From Clostridium sp. (lineage in GTDB: Bacteria > Cyanobacteriota > Vampirovibrionia > Gastranaerophilales > Gastranaerophilaceae), in contig JAHALR010000006.1 of assembly GCA_018362895.1 (NCBI GenBank), positions 1 to 64,000 on the forward strand: a DNA stretch of 64,000 nucleotides. Direction: 5' to 3'. Numbering within the stretch: the first letter of the stretch is position 1; each line of letters opens with the position of its first letter. This document shows, in pieces, positions 9,126 through 17,327 of the stretch. The position numbers and the translations under genes are program-made. The notes beneath the pieces were generated by a model that saw nothing but the letters and a program-made list of their open reading frames with translations, ran no database searches and was not told the origin of the DNA.

Positions 9126-9179
9126 AATATCTGTTTTAACTAATCCTGTTGAGGCTTAAATCCCGAACAAACAGATATT
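9126..9179. repeat. Long perfect inverted repeat in intergenic gap
   Basis: AATATCTGTTT (9126-9136) and AAACAGATATT (9169-9179) form an 11-bp perfect stem around a 32-nt interior. There is no T-run directly after the second arm, so it is not a standard terminator for the permease; it may be an RNA leader of the decarboxylase gene or an operator. Confidence 0.6.
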
Positions 9180-9210
9180 AGTATGTGATAGTTGAAAAAT
9201 CGGAGCGTGT

Positions 9211-10863
9211 ATGATGCTTGAAACTGTCACTGTGGGTGATTATTTAATCAGCGAACTTCAAAAAATAGGCATAACTGAGATTTTTGGTTTGCCTGGTGAT
9301 TATAATTTTAATCTTATTGATTCTGTTGAAAAAAATCCTGATGTTAGGTGGATTGGCTGCACAAATGAACTTAATGCAGGATATGCAGCTGACGGATATG
9401 CCAGAGTAAAAGGCTATGGTGCTGTTTTAACAACTTTCGGTGTGGGTGAGCTTTCTGCTATTAATGCTGTGGCAGGAAGTTTTGCTGAAGGTGTGCCGGT
9501 GATAATGATAGTCGGTGCACCTGAAACTAAATTTATAAGAGATTGTGTTTTAAAACATCACAACTTTATGGAGCCGGACTATTTTGCTTTTGAAAGCGCA
9601 TATTCAAATGTTGTACAGTCTACTGCTTTTTTAGATTATGATGATCCAAAGGCTGAAATAGACAGAGTTCTTGACATATTTATTAAAAAGAAAAAACCTG
9701 TGTATATAGCAGTTCCCGCGGATGTATGCTTATTCAAAATTAACAGTGACTCAAAAATTAAAGAGCCGCAGAGTAATGAAGTGAATCTTCAAGAGTCGGT
9801 TGAATTTGCGTATGGTTTGATAAAAAGAGCTCAACATCCGATTCTTCTTGCAGATGCTTTAATTGAACGTAATTTGGCAGTTGAGAGTTTTGAGAAATTT
9901 GTAAAAAACAGCGGTATTCCGGTGAGTTCACTGGTGATGGGAAAAGGTATTGCTGACGAAAGCTCTGATTCATTTATCGGAACATATCTCGGGCATTATA
10001 TGAACAAAGAGGTTTATGAAACTGTAAATTCATCCGATTGCATTATATCTGCCGGTACGATTTTTTCTGATTTCAATACATTTGGTTTTGATTTTGGATT
10101 TAACCCGTGTGACTTTATACAGATTTTGGGTACTCACGTTATTATACAAAATCAGGTTTTTGAGGAGGTTTATATGAAAGACTTTTTGGAGACCCTCTCT
10201 GACAGGCTTGAGTATAGAACATTTTCAATTGTAAAAAGTAAGCCTGAGCTTGGTGAAATAGTTATTGAGGAGGAAAATCCGCTCAATTTTGAATATATTT
10301 TACCTAGGTTTGAAAAATTTATAAAATCTGATGATTTGATTTTTGTTGATACAGGTGTGCTGGCTTTTGCTTCAGCTATGTTGACAATGCCTCGGGGGGC
10401 TGTTTTGTACAACCAGTTTTTGTGGGCTTCGATTGGTTGGGCTACACCTGCTGTTTTTGGTGCTTCAATAGCTGTTAAAAAGAAAGACAGAAGGGTTGTA
10501 CTTTTGACCGGCGAAGGCTCTCATCAGCTTACAGTTCAATCGCTCAGCAGTATGATATATCATCGTTTGAAACCAGTGATAATTGTTTTGAATAACAAAG
10601 GATACACAATTGAAAGAGCACTTTCAAATACACCTGAGGACAATTTCAATGATATAGCAGAATGGGATTATACGAAGCTGCCCGAGGTTTTTAAAGGAAG
10701 TGTGTGGACAGCAAAGGCTTCAACGAACAGGGAATTTGACGAGGTTTTGAAACTTGTTGAAAAAGAGTCTGAAAGACAAATGTGTTATATTGAAATCTTT
10801 ACCGATAAAATGGATTTGCCGCTTCTTATGAGGAAATATATAGAATATGAAAAATCACATTAA
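9211..10863 (+). CDS. ThDP-dependent 2-keto acid decarboxylase (pyruvate/indolepyruvate type)
   Basis: A 550-residue enzyme of the pyruvate/indolepyruvate/branched-chain 2-keto acid decarboxylase family, which makes an aldehyde and CO2. Visible: the ThDP-activating Glu53 in CTNELNAGYAADGYAR, the catalytic His pair at 116-117 (KHHNF), and the ThDP/Mg motif starting GEGS at 434 with NN at 461-462 followed by GYTIE. The usual Asp of GDGS is Glu here. The sequence around GYTIERA resembles indolepyruvate/keto-acid decarboxylases more than bacterial pyruvate decarboxylases. GGAG lies 5 nt before the ATG. It shares a TTAA tetramer at its stop with the convergent gmk. Confidence 0.85.
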   Translation: MMLETVTVGDYLISELQKIGITEIFGLPGDYNFNLIDSVEKNPDVRWIGCTNELNAGYAADGYARVKGYGAVLTTFGVGELSAINAVAGSFAEGVPVIMIVGAPETKFIRDCVLKHHNFMEPDYFAFESAYSNVVQSTAFLDYDDPKAEIDRVLDIFIKKKKPVYIAVPADVCLFKINSDSKIKEPQSNEVNLQESVEFAYGLIKRAQHPILLADALIERNLAVESFEKFVKNSGIPVSSLVMGKGIADESSDSFIGTYLGHYMNKEVYETVNSSDCIISAGTIFSDFNTFGFDFGFNPCDFIQILGTHVIIQNQVFEEVYMKDFLETLSDRLEYRTFSIVKSKPELGEIVIEEENPLNFEYILPRFEKFIKSDDLIFVDTGVLAFASAMLTMPRGAVLYNQFLWASIGWATPAVFGASIAVKKKDRRVVLLTGEGSHQLTVQSLSSMIYHRLKPVIIVLNNKGYTIERALSNTPEDNFNDIAEWDYTKLPEVFKGSVWTAKASTNREFDEVLKLVEKESERQMCYIEIFTDKMDLPLLMRKYIEYEKSH

Positions 10864-11432
10864 TTTTTTTGAATAAATCCGTTAATGAGAGATTCAAGCT
10901 CTTTAAGAGCTTTTTCAAGGTCGTCGTTGACAACTTTGTAGTCGTAATATTTTGAACATTCGATTTCTCTGTATGCTTCTGCCAATCTGTTTTTTATAGC
11001 TTCTTCATCTTCCGTATTTCTGCCTCTGAGACGGTGTTCAAGTTCTTCTAAAGAAGGAGGAAGAATGAAGATAAGAATTGAATCAGGCAGTTTCTTTTTG
11101 ATTTGTAAGGCGCCTTTTGTTTCAATTTCGAGAATCAGATTTTCACCTTTGTTCAAAGTTTTTTCAACCCAGAGTTGTTTTGTTCCGTAGAAATTTCCGT
11201 TGAATTCGGCCCATTCAAGAAATTCACCGTTTTTAACGGCTTTTTGAAACTCTTCTTTGTTTATAAAAAAGTAGTTTACCCCGTCAATTTCACCTGGTCT
11301 GGGGTTTCTCGTTGTTGCAGAAATTGAAAGCTTCAAGTCGGGGTGTTGAATAAGAAGTGACTTCAAAAGAGTCCCTTTTCCCACACCTGATGAACCTGAT
11401 ATGACAAATAATTTTCCTTTTTTCTTTTCCAT
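10860..11432 (-). CDS. gmk: Guanylate kinase
   Basis: A 190-residue kinase that phosphorylates GMP to GDP. The P-loop GSSGVGKGT is near the N-terminus, followed by the GMP-binding segment RNPRPGEIDGVNYFF and the lid/Arg-rich region RLRGRNTEDEEAIKNRL. Length is normal. No coupled rpoZ or dfp gene follows; the neighbour is a convergent decarboxylase whose stop overlaps by 4 nt. Confidence 0.96.
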   Translation of the reverse strand: MEKKKGKLFVISGSSGVGKGTLLKSLLIQHPDLKLSISATTRNPRPGEIDGVNYFFINKEEFQKAVKNGEFLEWAEFNGNFYGTKQLWVEKTLNKGENLILEIETKGALQIKKKLPDSILIFILPPSLEELEHRLRGRNTEDEEAIKNRLAEAYREIECSKYYDYKVVNDDLEKALKELESLINGFIQKN

Positions 11433-11555
11433 ATTGTTAGAAATTATACATTAGATAAGAATAAATTGCAGTATTAAAAATATTATCTTAAACGGAAAAT
11501 ACAATAAAGTATTTTTTTAAAATAGTGCTAAGTTCTACTTACGGAAAAATTAAGT

Positions 11556-12881
11556 ATGAACAAGAAGCAAAGTAATCCTAATTACAAAGTGCTGACCGGT
11601 GCAGCGAGACTTTTAGTTTATTTAAAACTGAAAAATCGCAGATTGAAAACTTCTTTGGAGAAAAAAGAAGAACAGCTGAAACAAAAAGATGAAGAATTAA
11701 AAGTTTATATAAACAAATTCCTTGAAAATGAACAAAGATGGGCGGCTGTAAATTATATAAACAAGAATATAAATTCCACTCTGACAATAGATTCTATTTA
11801 TGAATTCATTAACAAGGAGCTGGGAAATCTTCTTGATGTTGATATGTGTGTTTTGAGCACTTTTGATGATGTATGTTGTCAGTATGTTTTAAATTGTAAT
11901 GAAAACAATGACAACATCAGGTATTTGAGAACTTTTTTATCTGAGAATTTTTGTTTGGAAAATAATGCAGATATGGATAAAGACACGGTCACAAAGATTT
12001 TAAATAACAATCTTGCTGACGGTTACAGAGCTGTTCCTTTAATGAATAAGTTGAAAATCTGCGGAATGTTGTTTATATACAAAAAAGACAAACCTATTAC
12101 ACTTGAGCACATGAAAGTTCTGGATATGGCTGCGGACAGTATATCAATGGCTCTTGTTAACTCATATCTTTTCTCAAAAATGAAAATGAGTAATGACAGA
12201 AAACTTGAATTTTTAGCTCATCTTGCACATGAATTTAAAACACCATTAAACGCAATAATCGGTTTTGCTTCGCTTATGCATACATCAGATTTGAGCCGTG
12301 AAAAACACAACAAATTTTGTGGAAATATTCTGGGTGCAGGTAAACATCTATTGCAGGTTGTTGAATATACCATGGAAATGGCTAGAGCTGAAACAGACAA
12401 ACTCAAGTTGTATTATGAAAAATTTGATCCAAACAAAGTCATACGTGAAGTTTTGGATATATTAGACGAGAAAAGAATCTCAAAAAACATAAAACTTTTG
12501 CTAAATCTTTGTGACATTGAAATAATTGCTGACAAAAGAAGATTTAAGCAGCTTATATTCAATCTTGTGGGAAATGCCTACAAATATACTTATGAAGAGG
12601 GCGAAGTCGAGATAAAAACACGCAAAAAAGACAATAATTTTTATTTTGAAGTTCGTGATACAGGTGATGGAATAGCTGCTGATGACCAGTATAAAATATT
12701 TGAATTCTTTTCTCATCTAAATAAAAACAAATTTGAAAATGATGACGGCTCTGGAGTGGGCTTGTCTTTATGCAAGAAGATTATAAATCTGCACAAAGGT
12801 GAAATAAATTTCAAATCTAAACTGCACCACGGAACAACATTCTGGTTTACTTTGCCGGTAGAGGTGTATGATTCTCTTTAA
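11556..12881 (+). CDS. Cytoplasmic sensor histidine kinase (GAF plus HisKA/HATPase)
   Basis: 441 residues, no membrane segment. An N-terminal coiled coil (about 25-60) leads into a GAF-like region (about 65-200), then a HisKA domain with the phosphorylated His225 in AHEFKTPLNAIIGF. The HATPase_c domain has an N-box NLVGNAYKYT, DTGDGIA and GSGVGLSLCKK. No response regulator is adjacent, so this is an orphan kinase. It is oriented toward rpmI-rplT but separated by an independent leader. Confidence 0.9.
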   Translation: MNKKQSNPNYKVLTGAARLLVYLKLKNRRLKTSLEKKEEQLKQKDEELKVYINKFLENEQRWAAVNYINKNINSTLTIDSIYEFINKELGNLLDVDMCVLSTFDDVCCQYVLNCNENNDNIRYLRTFLSENFCLENNADMDKDTVTKILNNNLADGYRAVPLMNKLKICGMLFIYKKDKPITLEHMKVLDMAADSISMALVNSYLFSKMKMSNDRKLEFLAHLAHEFKTPLNAIIGFASLMHTSDLSREKHNKFCGNILGAGKHLLQVVEYTMEMARAETDKLKLYYEKFDPNKVIREVLDILDEKRISKNIKLLLNLCDIEIIADKRRFKQLIFNLVGNAYKYTYEEGEVEIKTRKKDNNFYFEVRDTGDGIAADDQYKIFEFFSHLNKNKFENDDGSGVGLSLCKKIINLHKGEINFKSKLHHGTTFWFTLPVEVYDSL

Positions 12882-12945
12882 TTATTAAAGAAACTTTATG
12901 AAGCCTTGCATGGTTTTCTTTTTGTTTTAAAATTGATATACAATA

Positions 12946-12976
12946 GATATTTTGTGGACGGCATGTCACAAATATC
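12946..12976 (+). promoter_or_regulatory. Hairpin in the rpmI-rplT leader
   Basis: GATATTTTGTG pairs with CACAAATATC (one bulged T) around a 10-nt loop, 36 nt before rpmI. Ribosomal protein L20 represses its own operon through leader RNA in several bacteria. This hairpin is a candidate element of that kind, though no L20-binding consensus was verified. Confidence 0.35.
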
Positions 12977-13011
12977 AAGAACTTAACCAGAATGAAAAAG
13001 GAGAAGAAACT

Positions 13012-13221
13012 ATGCCAAAGATGAAAACACACCGCGCAGCAGCAAAACGCTACAAAGTGACTGCTTCCGGTAAAATCTTGAGACGTTCAGCAGGTACAAA
13101 ACACTTGCTTGCACACAAAGCTGTCAGCAGAAAAAGAAGACTTTCCGGAATGACAGAAGTGTCTGAAACACATTTGGATTTGATTTCCAAAGAGTTACCG
13201 TACAAAAAGTATTCAAGATAG
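13012..13221 (+). CDS. rpmI: 50S ribosomal protein L35
   Basis: A 69-residue basic protein starting MPKMKTHRAAAKRYKVTASGKI, the standard L35 N-terminus, and ending with a Lys/Arg-rich tail. The chosen ATG has AAAGGAG 8 nt upstream; an upstream in-frame alternative at 12952 lies inside the leader hairpin and is unlikely. It is the first gene of an rpmI-rplT operon from which the usual leading infC is missing (infC is at 52875-53408). Confidence 0.96.
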   Translation: MPKMKTHRAAAKRYKVTASGKILRRSAGTKHLLAHKAVSRKRRLSGMTEVSETHLDLISKELPYKKYSR

Positions 13222-13235
13222 GAAGAGGTTAAACA

Positions 13236-13586
13236 ATGAGAGTAAAACGCGGAAACGTCTTAAGAAAAAGACATAAAAAAATATTAAAATTAGCTAAAGG
13301 CTTTATCGGTGCCAGAAGCAGAATTTTCAAAGTTGCTAATACAGCTGTAATGAAAAAATTGAAGTATCAATACAGAGACAGACGCAACAAAAAAAGAACT
13401 ATGCGCCGTTTATGGATTGTAAGAATTAATGCTGCCGTCAGACAGCACGGTTTGAGCTATTCTAAATTCATGAATGCCTTGAAAAAAGCTGATATTCAGG
13501 TTAACAGAAAAATGCTTGCTGAAATGGCTGTTAACGAACCTGAAGCTTTTTCAGTAGTAGTCGAAACAGCTAAGGCTAAAGCATAA
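13236..13586 (+). CDS. rplT: 50S ribosomal protein L20
   Basis: A 116-residue 23S rRNA-binding assembly protein of normal length. The sequence opens MRVKRGNVLRKRHKKILKLAKG and contains RRLWIVRINAAVRQHGLSYS, both diagnostic. AGAGG precedes the ATG, 14 nt after rpmI. The operon ends at a strong terminator. Confidence 0.97.
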   Translation: MRVKRGNVLRKRHKKILKLAKGFIGARSRIFKVANTAVMKKLKYQYRDRRNKKRTMRRLWIVRINAAVRQHGLSYSKFMNALKKADIQVNRKMLAEMAVNEPEAFSVVVETAKAKA

Positions 13587-13611
13587 AAATTAGTAAAAAA
13601 ATTTAACAAAA

Positions 13612-13645
13612 TACTCTGAAAGTTTATGACTTTCAGAGTATTTTT
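13612..13645 (+). terminator. Rho-independent terminator after rplT
   Basis: TACTCTGAAAGT and ACTTTCAGAGTA form a 12-bp perfect stem with a 5-nt loop, followed by TTTTTATT. Confidence 0.93.
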
Positions 13646-13661
13646 ATTATATGATTAAATC

Positions 13662-14195
13662 ATGAAAAAATTATTGCTTATCGTCTTATCTTTGTTTTTA
13701 ACAATGCCGGTTTCAGCACTTGTGCTTCAAGGTAATGCACAATTCAATGCTGAAGCGGCAAGAGAAGAAACCTTTAACAATATAAATTATGCACTCGGGC
13801 CGAACGAATTCAGGGATTATTGGACAGACCCTAACCATGATGCAAATTACAGTGCACTTTCAAAAGGTGCAACAAAGATTGCTAATAGACAACTTTCACT
13901 TTTTTCTGACGGAACATACGGTGTGAGATATTTGAATGATCCGTATCATAATTATTATTATCAGCAAGACGGAGCCCTGTTTAAAGTTGATGTTTTGAAC
14001 AAGCCCTATTATGTATATCCTCACCGCTCTGTTGCATATAACAAATATGGAACCTTCAAGAATGCAACCTTTGTTGTTTCAAAAAATGAACAATATCTCT
14101 ATGATTCTGAAAAAAGACTCATGGGACATTGGGTTGATGATGCTTGTTATGACGGCAAAGGTAATGTATTGATGCTGAGAAAAACAGCAGACTGA
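13662..14195 (+). CDS. Secreted protein of unknown function
   Basis: 177 residues with a clear Sec signal peptide (MKKLLLIVLSLFLTMPVSA, cleavage after about residue 19). The mature part is rich in Tyr and Asn, with many short beta-type segments (FSDGTYGVRYL, YYYQQDGALFKVDVL, NEQYLYDSEKRLMGHW), suggesting a repeated sheet like toxin-antidote (MORN-like) or WG-type repeats; this is only a structural impression. A TATGAT -10 box ends 6 nt before the ATG and no Shine-Dalgarno is seen. It ends 4 nt before birA, so the two are probably cotranscribed. Confidence 0.7.
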   Translation: MKKLLLIVLSLFLTMPVSALVLQGNAQFNAEAAREETFNNINYALGPNEFRDYWTDPNHDANYSALSKGATKIANRQLSLFSDGTYGVRYLNDPYHNYYYQQDGALFKVDVLNKPYYVYPHRSVAYNKYGTFKNATFVVSKNEQYLYDSEKRLMGHWVDDACYDGKGNVLMLRKTAD

Positions 14196-14199
14196 TTTT

Positions 14200-14922
14200 A
14201 TGAAACTTGTAAAGCTTAAGACCGTTGATTCTACAAATAATTGGGCTCTGGAGTATTTTGAAGAGCTTGAAGATTTGACTGTTGTTTATGCGGATTCTCA
14301 AACTTCCGGCAAGGGGCGCTTTGACAGAAAATGGGTATCAATGGATTGTGAAAACATTTATGCTTCTTTTGTTTTAAAGCCTCAGAACCTTGCCCACATT
14401 GCAAATTTCACACAGTATATGAGTCTTGTTGTTGTTAATGTGCTGAAATCTTTTGGTGTATCTGCAAAAATCAAGTGGCCTAATGATGTGCTTGTTGAGA
14501 ACAAAAAAATTTGCGGAATCTTGTGTGAAGCTTGCAGAAAGAAGAATGAAACAAAGGGAGTTGTTCTGGGTGTGGGAATTAATTTGAACATGCAAAAAAA
14601 TGTTCTTGAAGAGCTGGGCAGACCTGCTGTTTCGTTGAATGTTGTATTGAATCGTCACATTGATAGAGATGACTTTTTGAACAGGCTGATTCAAGAATTT
14701 TTAAAAAATTATGCTTCTGTTGTTGAAAACGGATTTTTGTATATAAAACAAGATTATTTGGACAATATTGAATTTTTGAATAAAAAGGTCTTTATACAGC
14801 AAAGAGACGGAGCTGAAAAACTTGAATATACTGTCTTAAACATTACAGATGACGGCAGTCTTGTTGTTTGTGATATCAAAGGCAAGGTTTCAACCATGTA
14901 TTCTGGTGACTTAATTTTATAA
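14200..14922 (+). CDS. birA: Biotin--[acetyl-CoA-carboxylase] ligase
   Basis: 240 residues comprising the catalytic and C-terminal domains only: no N-terminal DNA-binding HTH, so this is a monofunctional ligase without the biotin-operon repressor role. Motifs: the biotinyl-AMP loop GKGRFDR (37-43), KWPNDVLV (92-99) and ICGILCEA. It transfers biotin to the carrier subunit of acetyl-CoA carboxylase. It lies 4 nt after the secreted protein gene. Confidence 0.94.
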   Translation: MKLVKLKTVDSTNNWALEYFEELEDLTVVYADSQTSGKGRFDRKWVSMDCENIYASFVLKPQNLAHIANFTQYMSLVVVNVLKSFGVSAKIKWPNDVLVENKKICGILCEACRKKNETKGVVLGVGINLNMQKNVLEELGRPAVSLNVVLNRHIDRDDFLNRLIQEFLKNYASVVENGFLYIKQDYLDNIEFLNKKVFIQQRDGAEKLEYTVLNITDDGSLVVCDIKGKVSTMYSGDLIL

Positions 14923-14963
14923 TTAATGTAAAATAGTTTAGTCATTAAAATTAAGGATTCGTT

Positions 14964-15254
14964 ATGCAGGACAACAGATCTGAAAATAAAATTATCATCA
15001 CTATTTCAGGTGTAGACAGAATAGGCATAGTATCAAAAGTTACTACTGTTCTTGCTGAATACAAAGTGAATATTGAAGACATAAAACAATCTATTATGCA
15101 GGATTATTTTGTAATGTTTCTGCTCGGGGATATTTCAAACTCGGACAAATCGTTCAAAGAAATCAAAGAAGCTGTCTCAAAAGCAGGTGAGGAGCTCGGT
15201 ATGGAGATATGGATTCAAAAGAAACAAATCTTTGATAAAATGCATAATATTTAA
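14964..15254 (+). CDS. ACT domain protein (UPF0237 family)
   Basis: A 96-residue stand-alone ACT domain: ITISGVDRIGIVSKVTTVLA opens the fold and the NIEDIKQSIMQDYFVMFLLG segment continues it. Such small ACT proteins are usually encoded directly before a UPF0210/PFL-family gene, as here. The ligand and role of the pair are not established; amino-acid sensing is the usual guess. TAAGGA precedes the start. Confidence 0.85.
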   Translation: MQDNRSENKIIITISGVDRIGIVSKVTTVLAEYKVNIEDIKQSIMQDYFVMFLLGDISNSDKSFKEIKEAVSKAGEELGMEIWIQKKQIFDKMHNI

Positions 15255-15275
15255 TTTGTAAATAAAGGAAAAAAT

Positions 15276-16643
15276 ATGACTTCTATTAACGCTGATTCTA
15301 TTTTAGAAACAATAGATATGATACGTGTTCATCACCTTGATATAAGAACAGTTACACTGTCTTTGAGTCTTCGGGACTGTTGTGACACGGATGTAAAAGT
15401 TGTTGGCGAGAAGGTCTACAACAAAATCGTAAAATATGCAAAAAATTTGTGTGCTTTTGCTAATGAAATTGAAGAGGAATATTCAATTCCCATTATAAAT
15501 AAGAGAATTGCTGTTACGCCGATTTCTATTGTGGGTGAGTCTTGTAAAGAATATGACTATGTTCATCTGGCTAAAGTTCTTGATCGTGCAGCACAGGAGG
15601 TTGGTGTTAATTTCATAGGCGGCTTCGGTGCACTTGTTGAAAAGGGCTGTACAAGAGGTGATTTCGCACTCATCGAAAGTATTCCCGAAGCTCTTGCTCA
15701 GACTGAGAGAATTTGTTCTTCTGTTAATGTCGCAAGCTCAAAAGCAGGAATAAATATGGATGCTGTTTTGAAAATGGGTCAAACAATCAAAAAAGCAGCG
15801 GAACTTACGGCTGACAGAGACGGAATCGGCGCAGCGAAGCTTGTATGTTTTTGTAATGTTCCGTCTGATAATCCTTTTATGGCAGGTGCATTCCATGGTT
15901 ACGGTGAGCCCGAGTGTGCTTTGAACGTTGGTGTTTCCGGACCGGGTGTGGTGAGAGCTGCTATTGAGTCTTTGCCGGAAGGGACAAGTTTTGGCGAAAT
16001 GGCGAACAAAATTAAACAAATAGCATACAAAATTACCTCCACAGGCGAGCTTGTCGGGCGTGAAATGGCTCACAAAATGGGAATTCCGTTTGGTATAATT
16101 GATTTGTCTCTTGCTCCGACACCTGAGGTTGGTGACAGTGTTGCAGGGATTTTTCAGGCAATGGGACTTGAACATGCAGGTGCACACGGTACGACAGCGG
16201 CTCTGGCTATGCTCAATGATGCTGTTAAAAAAGGCGGTATAATGGCAAGTTCTCATGTCGGCGGACTGTCGGGTGCTTTTATTCCTGTTTCTGAAGATGC
16301 AGGCATGATTGAGGCTGCAACAAAGGGCTGCCTTACTTTTGACAAGCTTGAGGCAATGACTTCTGTTTGTTCTGTCGGACTTGATATGATAGCTGTTAGC
16401 GGTGATACTCCTGCTGATACAATTTCCGGAATAATTGCCGATGAAATGGCTATCGGTATGATTAACAAGAAAACTACGGCTGTGAGATTGATACCTGCGC
16501 CTAATAAAAAAGAAGGCGACAAGGTTGTTTTTGGCGGATTGCTTGGTGAGGCTCCGATTATGAGTGTAAACAAGCTATCTTCAACAAATTTTGTCAGAAG
16601 AGGCGGAAGAATACCTGCTCCAATTCACAGTTTGAATAATTAA
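15276..16643 (+). CDS. UPF0210 / PFL family protein (DUF711)
   Basis: 455 residues. The opening TSINADSILETIDMIRVHHLDIRTVTLSLSL region and glycine-rich GLSGAFIPVSEDAGMIEAA segment match the conserved UPF0210 family. It is related in fold to pyruvate formate-lyase-like barrels but lacks a recognisable glycyl-radical motif. It lies 21 nt after the ACT gene, a conserved pair. AAAGGA precedes the ATG. Reaction unknown. Confidence 0.88.
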   Translation: MTSINADSILETIDMIRVHHLDIRTVTLSLSLRDCCDTDVKVVGEKVYNKIVKYAKNLCAFANEIEEEYSIPIINKRIAVTPISIVGESCKEYDYVHLAKVLDRAAQEVGVNFIGGFGALVEKGCTRGDFALIESIPEALAQTERICSSVNVASSKAGINMDAVLKMGQTIKKAAELTADRDGIGAAKLVCFCNVPSDNPFMAGAFHGYGEPECALNVGVSGPGVVRAAIESLPEGTSFGEMANKIKQIAYKITSTGELVGREMAHKMGIPFGIIDLSLAPTPEVGDSVAGIFQAMGLEHAGAHGTTAALAMLNDAVKKGGIMASSHVGGLSGAFIPVSEDAGMIEAATKGCLTFDKLEAMTSVCSVGLDMIAVSGDTPADTISGIIADEMAIGMINKKTTAVRLIPAPNKKEGDKVVFGGLLGEAPIMSVNKLSSTNFVRRGGRIPAPIHSLNN

Positions 16644-16648
16644 TGAAA

Positions 16649-17170
16649 TTAGTATTCACTAATTTTTCCAACTACATTATAAACATAAGCGACTGCCGCG
16701 CCGAGTGCGATTCCCGGCAGTATAAACGGTGCAAAAGGTCTTTCCTGTTTTACAAGATGCTTTATGTTAGCTTCTGACAAATGTTTTTCGGCTTTCATTT
16801 TTGTTAAAAATTCACCCATTTGTTTTTTTACTTCTGCCTGAACATTTTGCGGTGCGTTTTTGATTTTTTCTTTGGCAAGTTTTGCTTCTTTAACCGTCTT
16901 TGCTTCAACTCTTTTTATAAAAAGTTTGAGAGCTTCGTTATTTTTATTTTTTGAAAAAAGTTTTTTTGTTGTACTGATAAAGGCATTTTTTGCTGTTTCA
17001 AGTTTGTCAGTTCTGATTTTGTCAGTTTGTTGAAAGAGAACTGAGTCAATTTCTTCTTTATAAACAGGCAAAACCTGTCTCAATGCTAATCCGGCAGCAC
17101 CTCCTGCTACGGCGGTTGCCGGTATGCTTATGTTTTTAGATTCTGTTTTATTAATTACAGAAATTGCCAT
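16649..17170 (-). CDS. Hypothetical protein with C-terminal membrane segment
   Basis: 173 residues, no recognised family. A short hydrophobic Gly/Ala stretch (about 17-30, TAVAGGAAGLAL) is followed by a long Lys-rich, helix-forming middle (about 40-130) and a C-terminal membrane helix (FILPGIALGAAVAYVYNVV). The layout of an N-terminal tag, helical middle and C-terminal anchor recalls the larger unknown proteins at 36946 and 39892, but direct similarity is not evident. It has its own strong promoter and a structured 5' leader, unusual for a dispensable gene. It lies convergent to the UPF0210 gene with a 5-nt gap. Confidence 0.7.
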   Translation of the reverse strand: MAISVINKTESKNISIPATAVAGGAAGLALRQVLPVYKEEIDSVLFQQTDKIRTDKLETAKNAFISTTKKLFSKNKNNEALKLFIKRVEAKTVKEAKLAKEKIKNAPQNVQAEVKKQMGEFLTKMKAEKHLSEANIKHLVKQERPFAPFILPGIALGAAVAYVYNVVGKISEY

Positions 17171-17228
17171 TTATAACTACCTTTATCTTTTTGAAAAGAT
17201 TTAAAATTTTGTTTAAAAAATAAAGTCT

Positions 17229-17273
17229 AAACCTATACCCCAACAGGCTTTTGGACTTATATGCCCGAGGTTT
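17229..17273 (-). promoter_or_regulatory. Structured 5' leader, candidate attenuator or riboswitch-like element
   Basis: In the transcript of the 16649-17170 gene, AAACCT (17273-17268) pairs with AGGTTT (17234-17229), enclosing a 33-nt interior. A second pairing AAGTC/GACTT across the loop would make a pseudoknot. A T-rich run (TTTATTTTTT) follows the outer stem. No known riboswitch consensus was recognised. Confidence 0.4.
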
Positions 17274-17290
17274 CAACATAAATTTTTAAT

Positions 17291-17319
17291 ATTGTATCAC
17301 TGCAAATTTAAAGTGTCAA
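17291..17319 (-). promoter_or_regulatory. Strong sigma-70-type promoter
   Basis: On the minus strand, TTGACA, a 17-nt spacer and TACAAT. Predicted transcription start is about 17284, giving a leader of about 115 nt for the gene ending at 16649. Confidence 0.85.
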
Positions 17320-17327
17320 CACTATAC

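Noticed and set aside
9126..9179. Integron attC site
   Set aside because: The core-site sequences GTTRRRY/RYYYAAC do not fit, and no integrase or cassette array is near.
15738..16256. 172-codon antisense frame opposite the UPF0210 gene
   Set aside because: Fully covered by a conserved gene on the other strand; composition is Cys/Arg/Thr-rich as in shadow frames.
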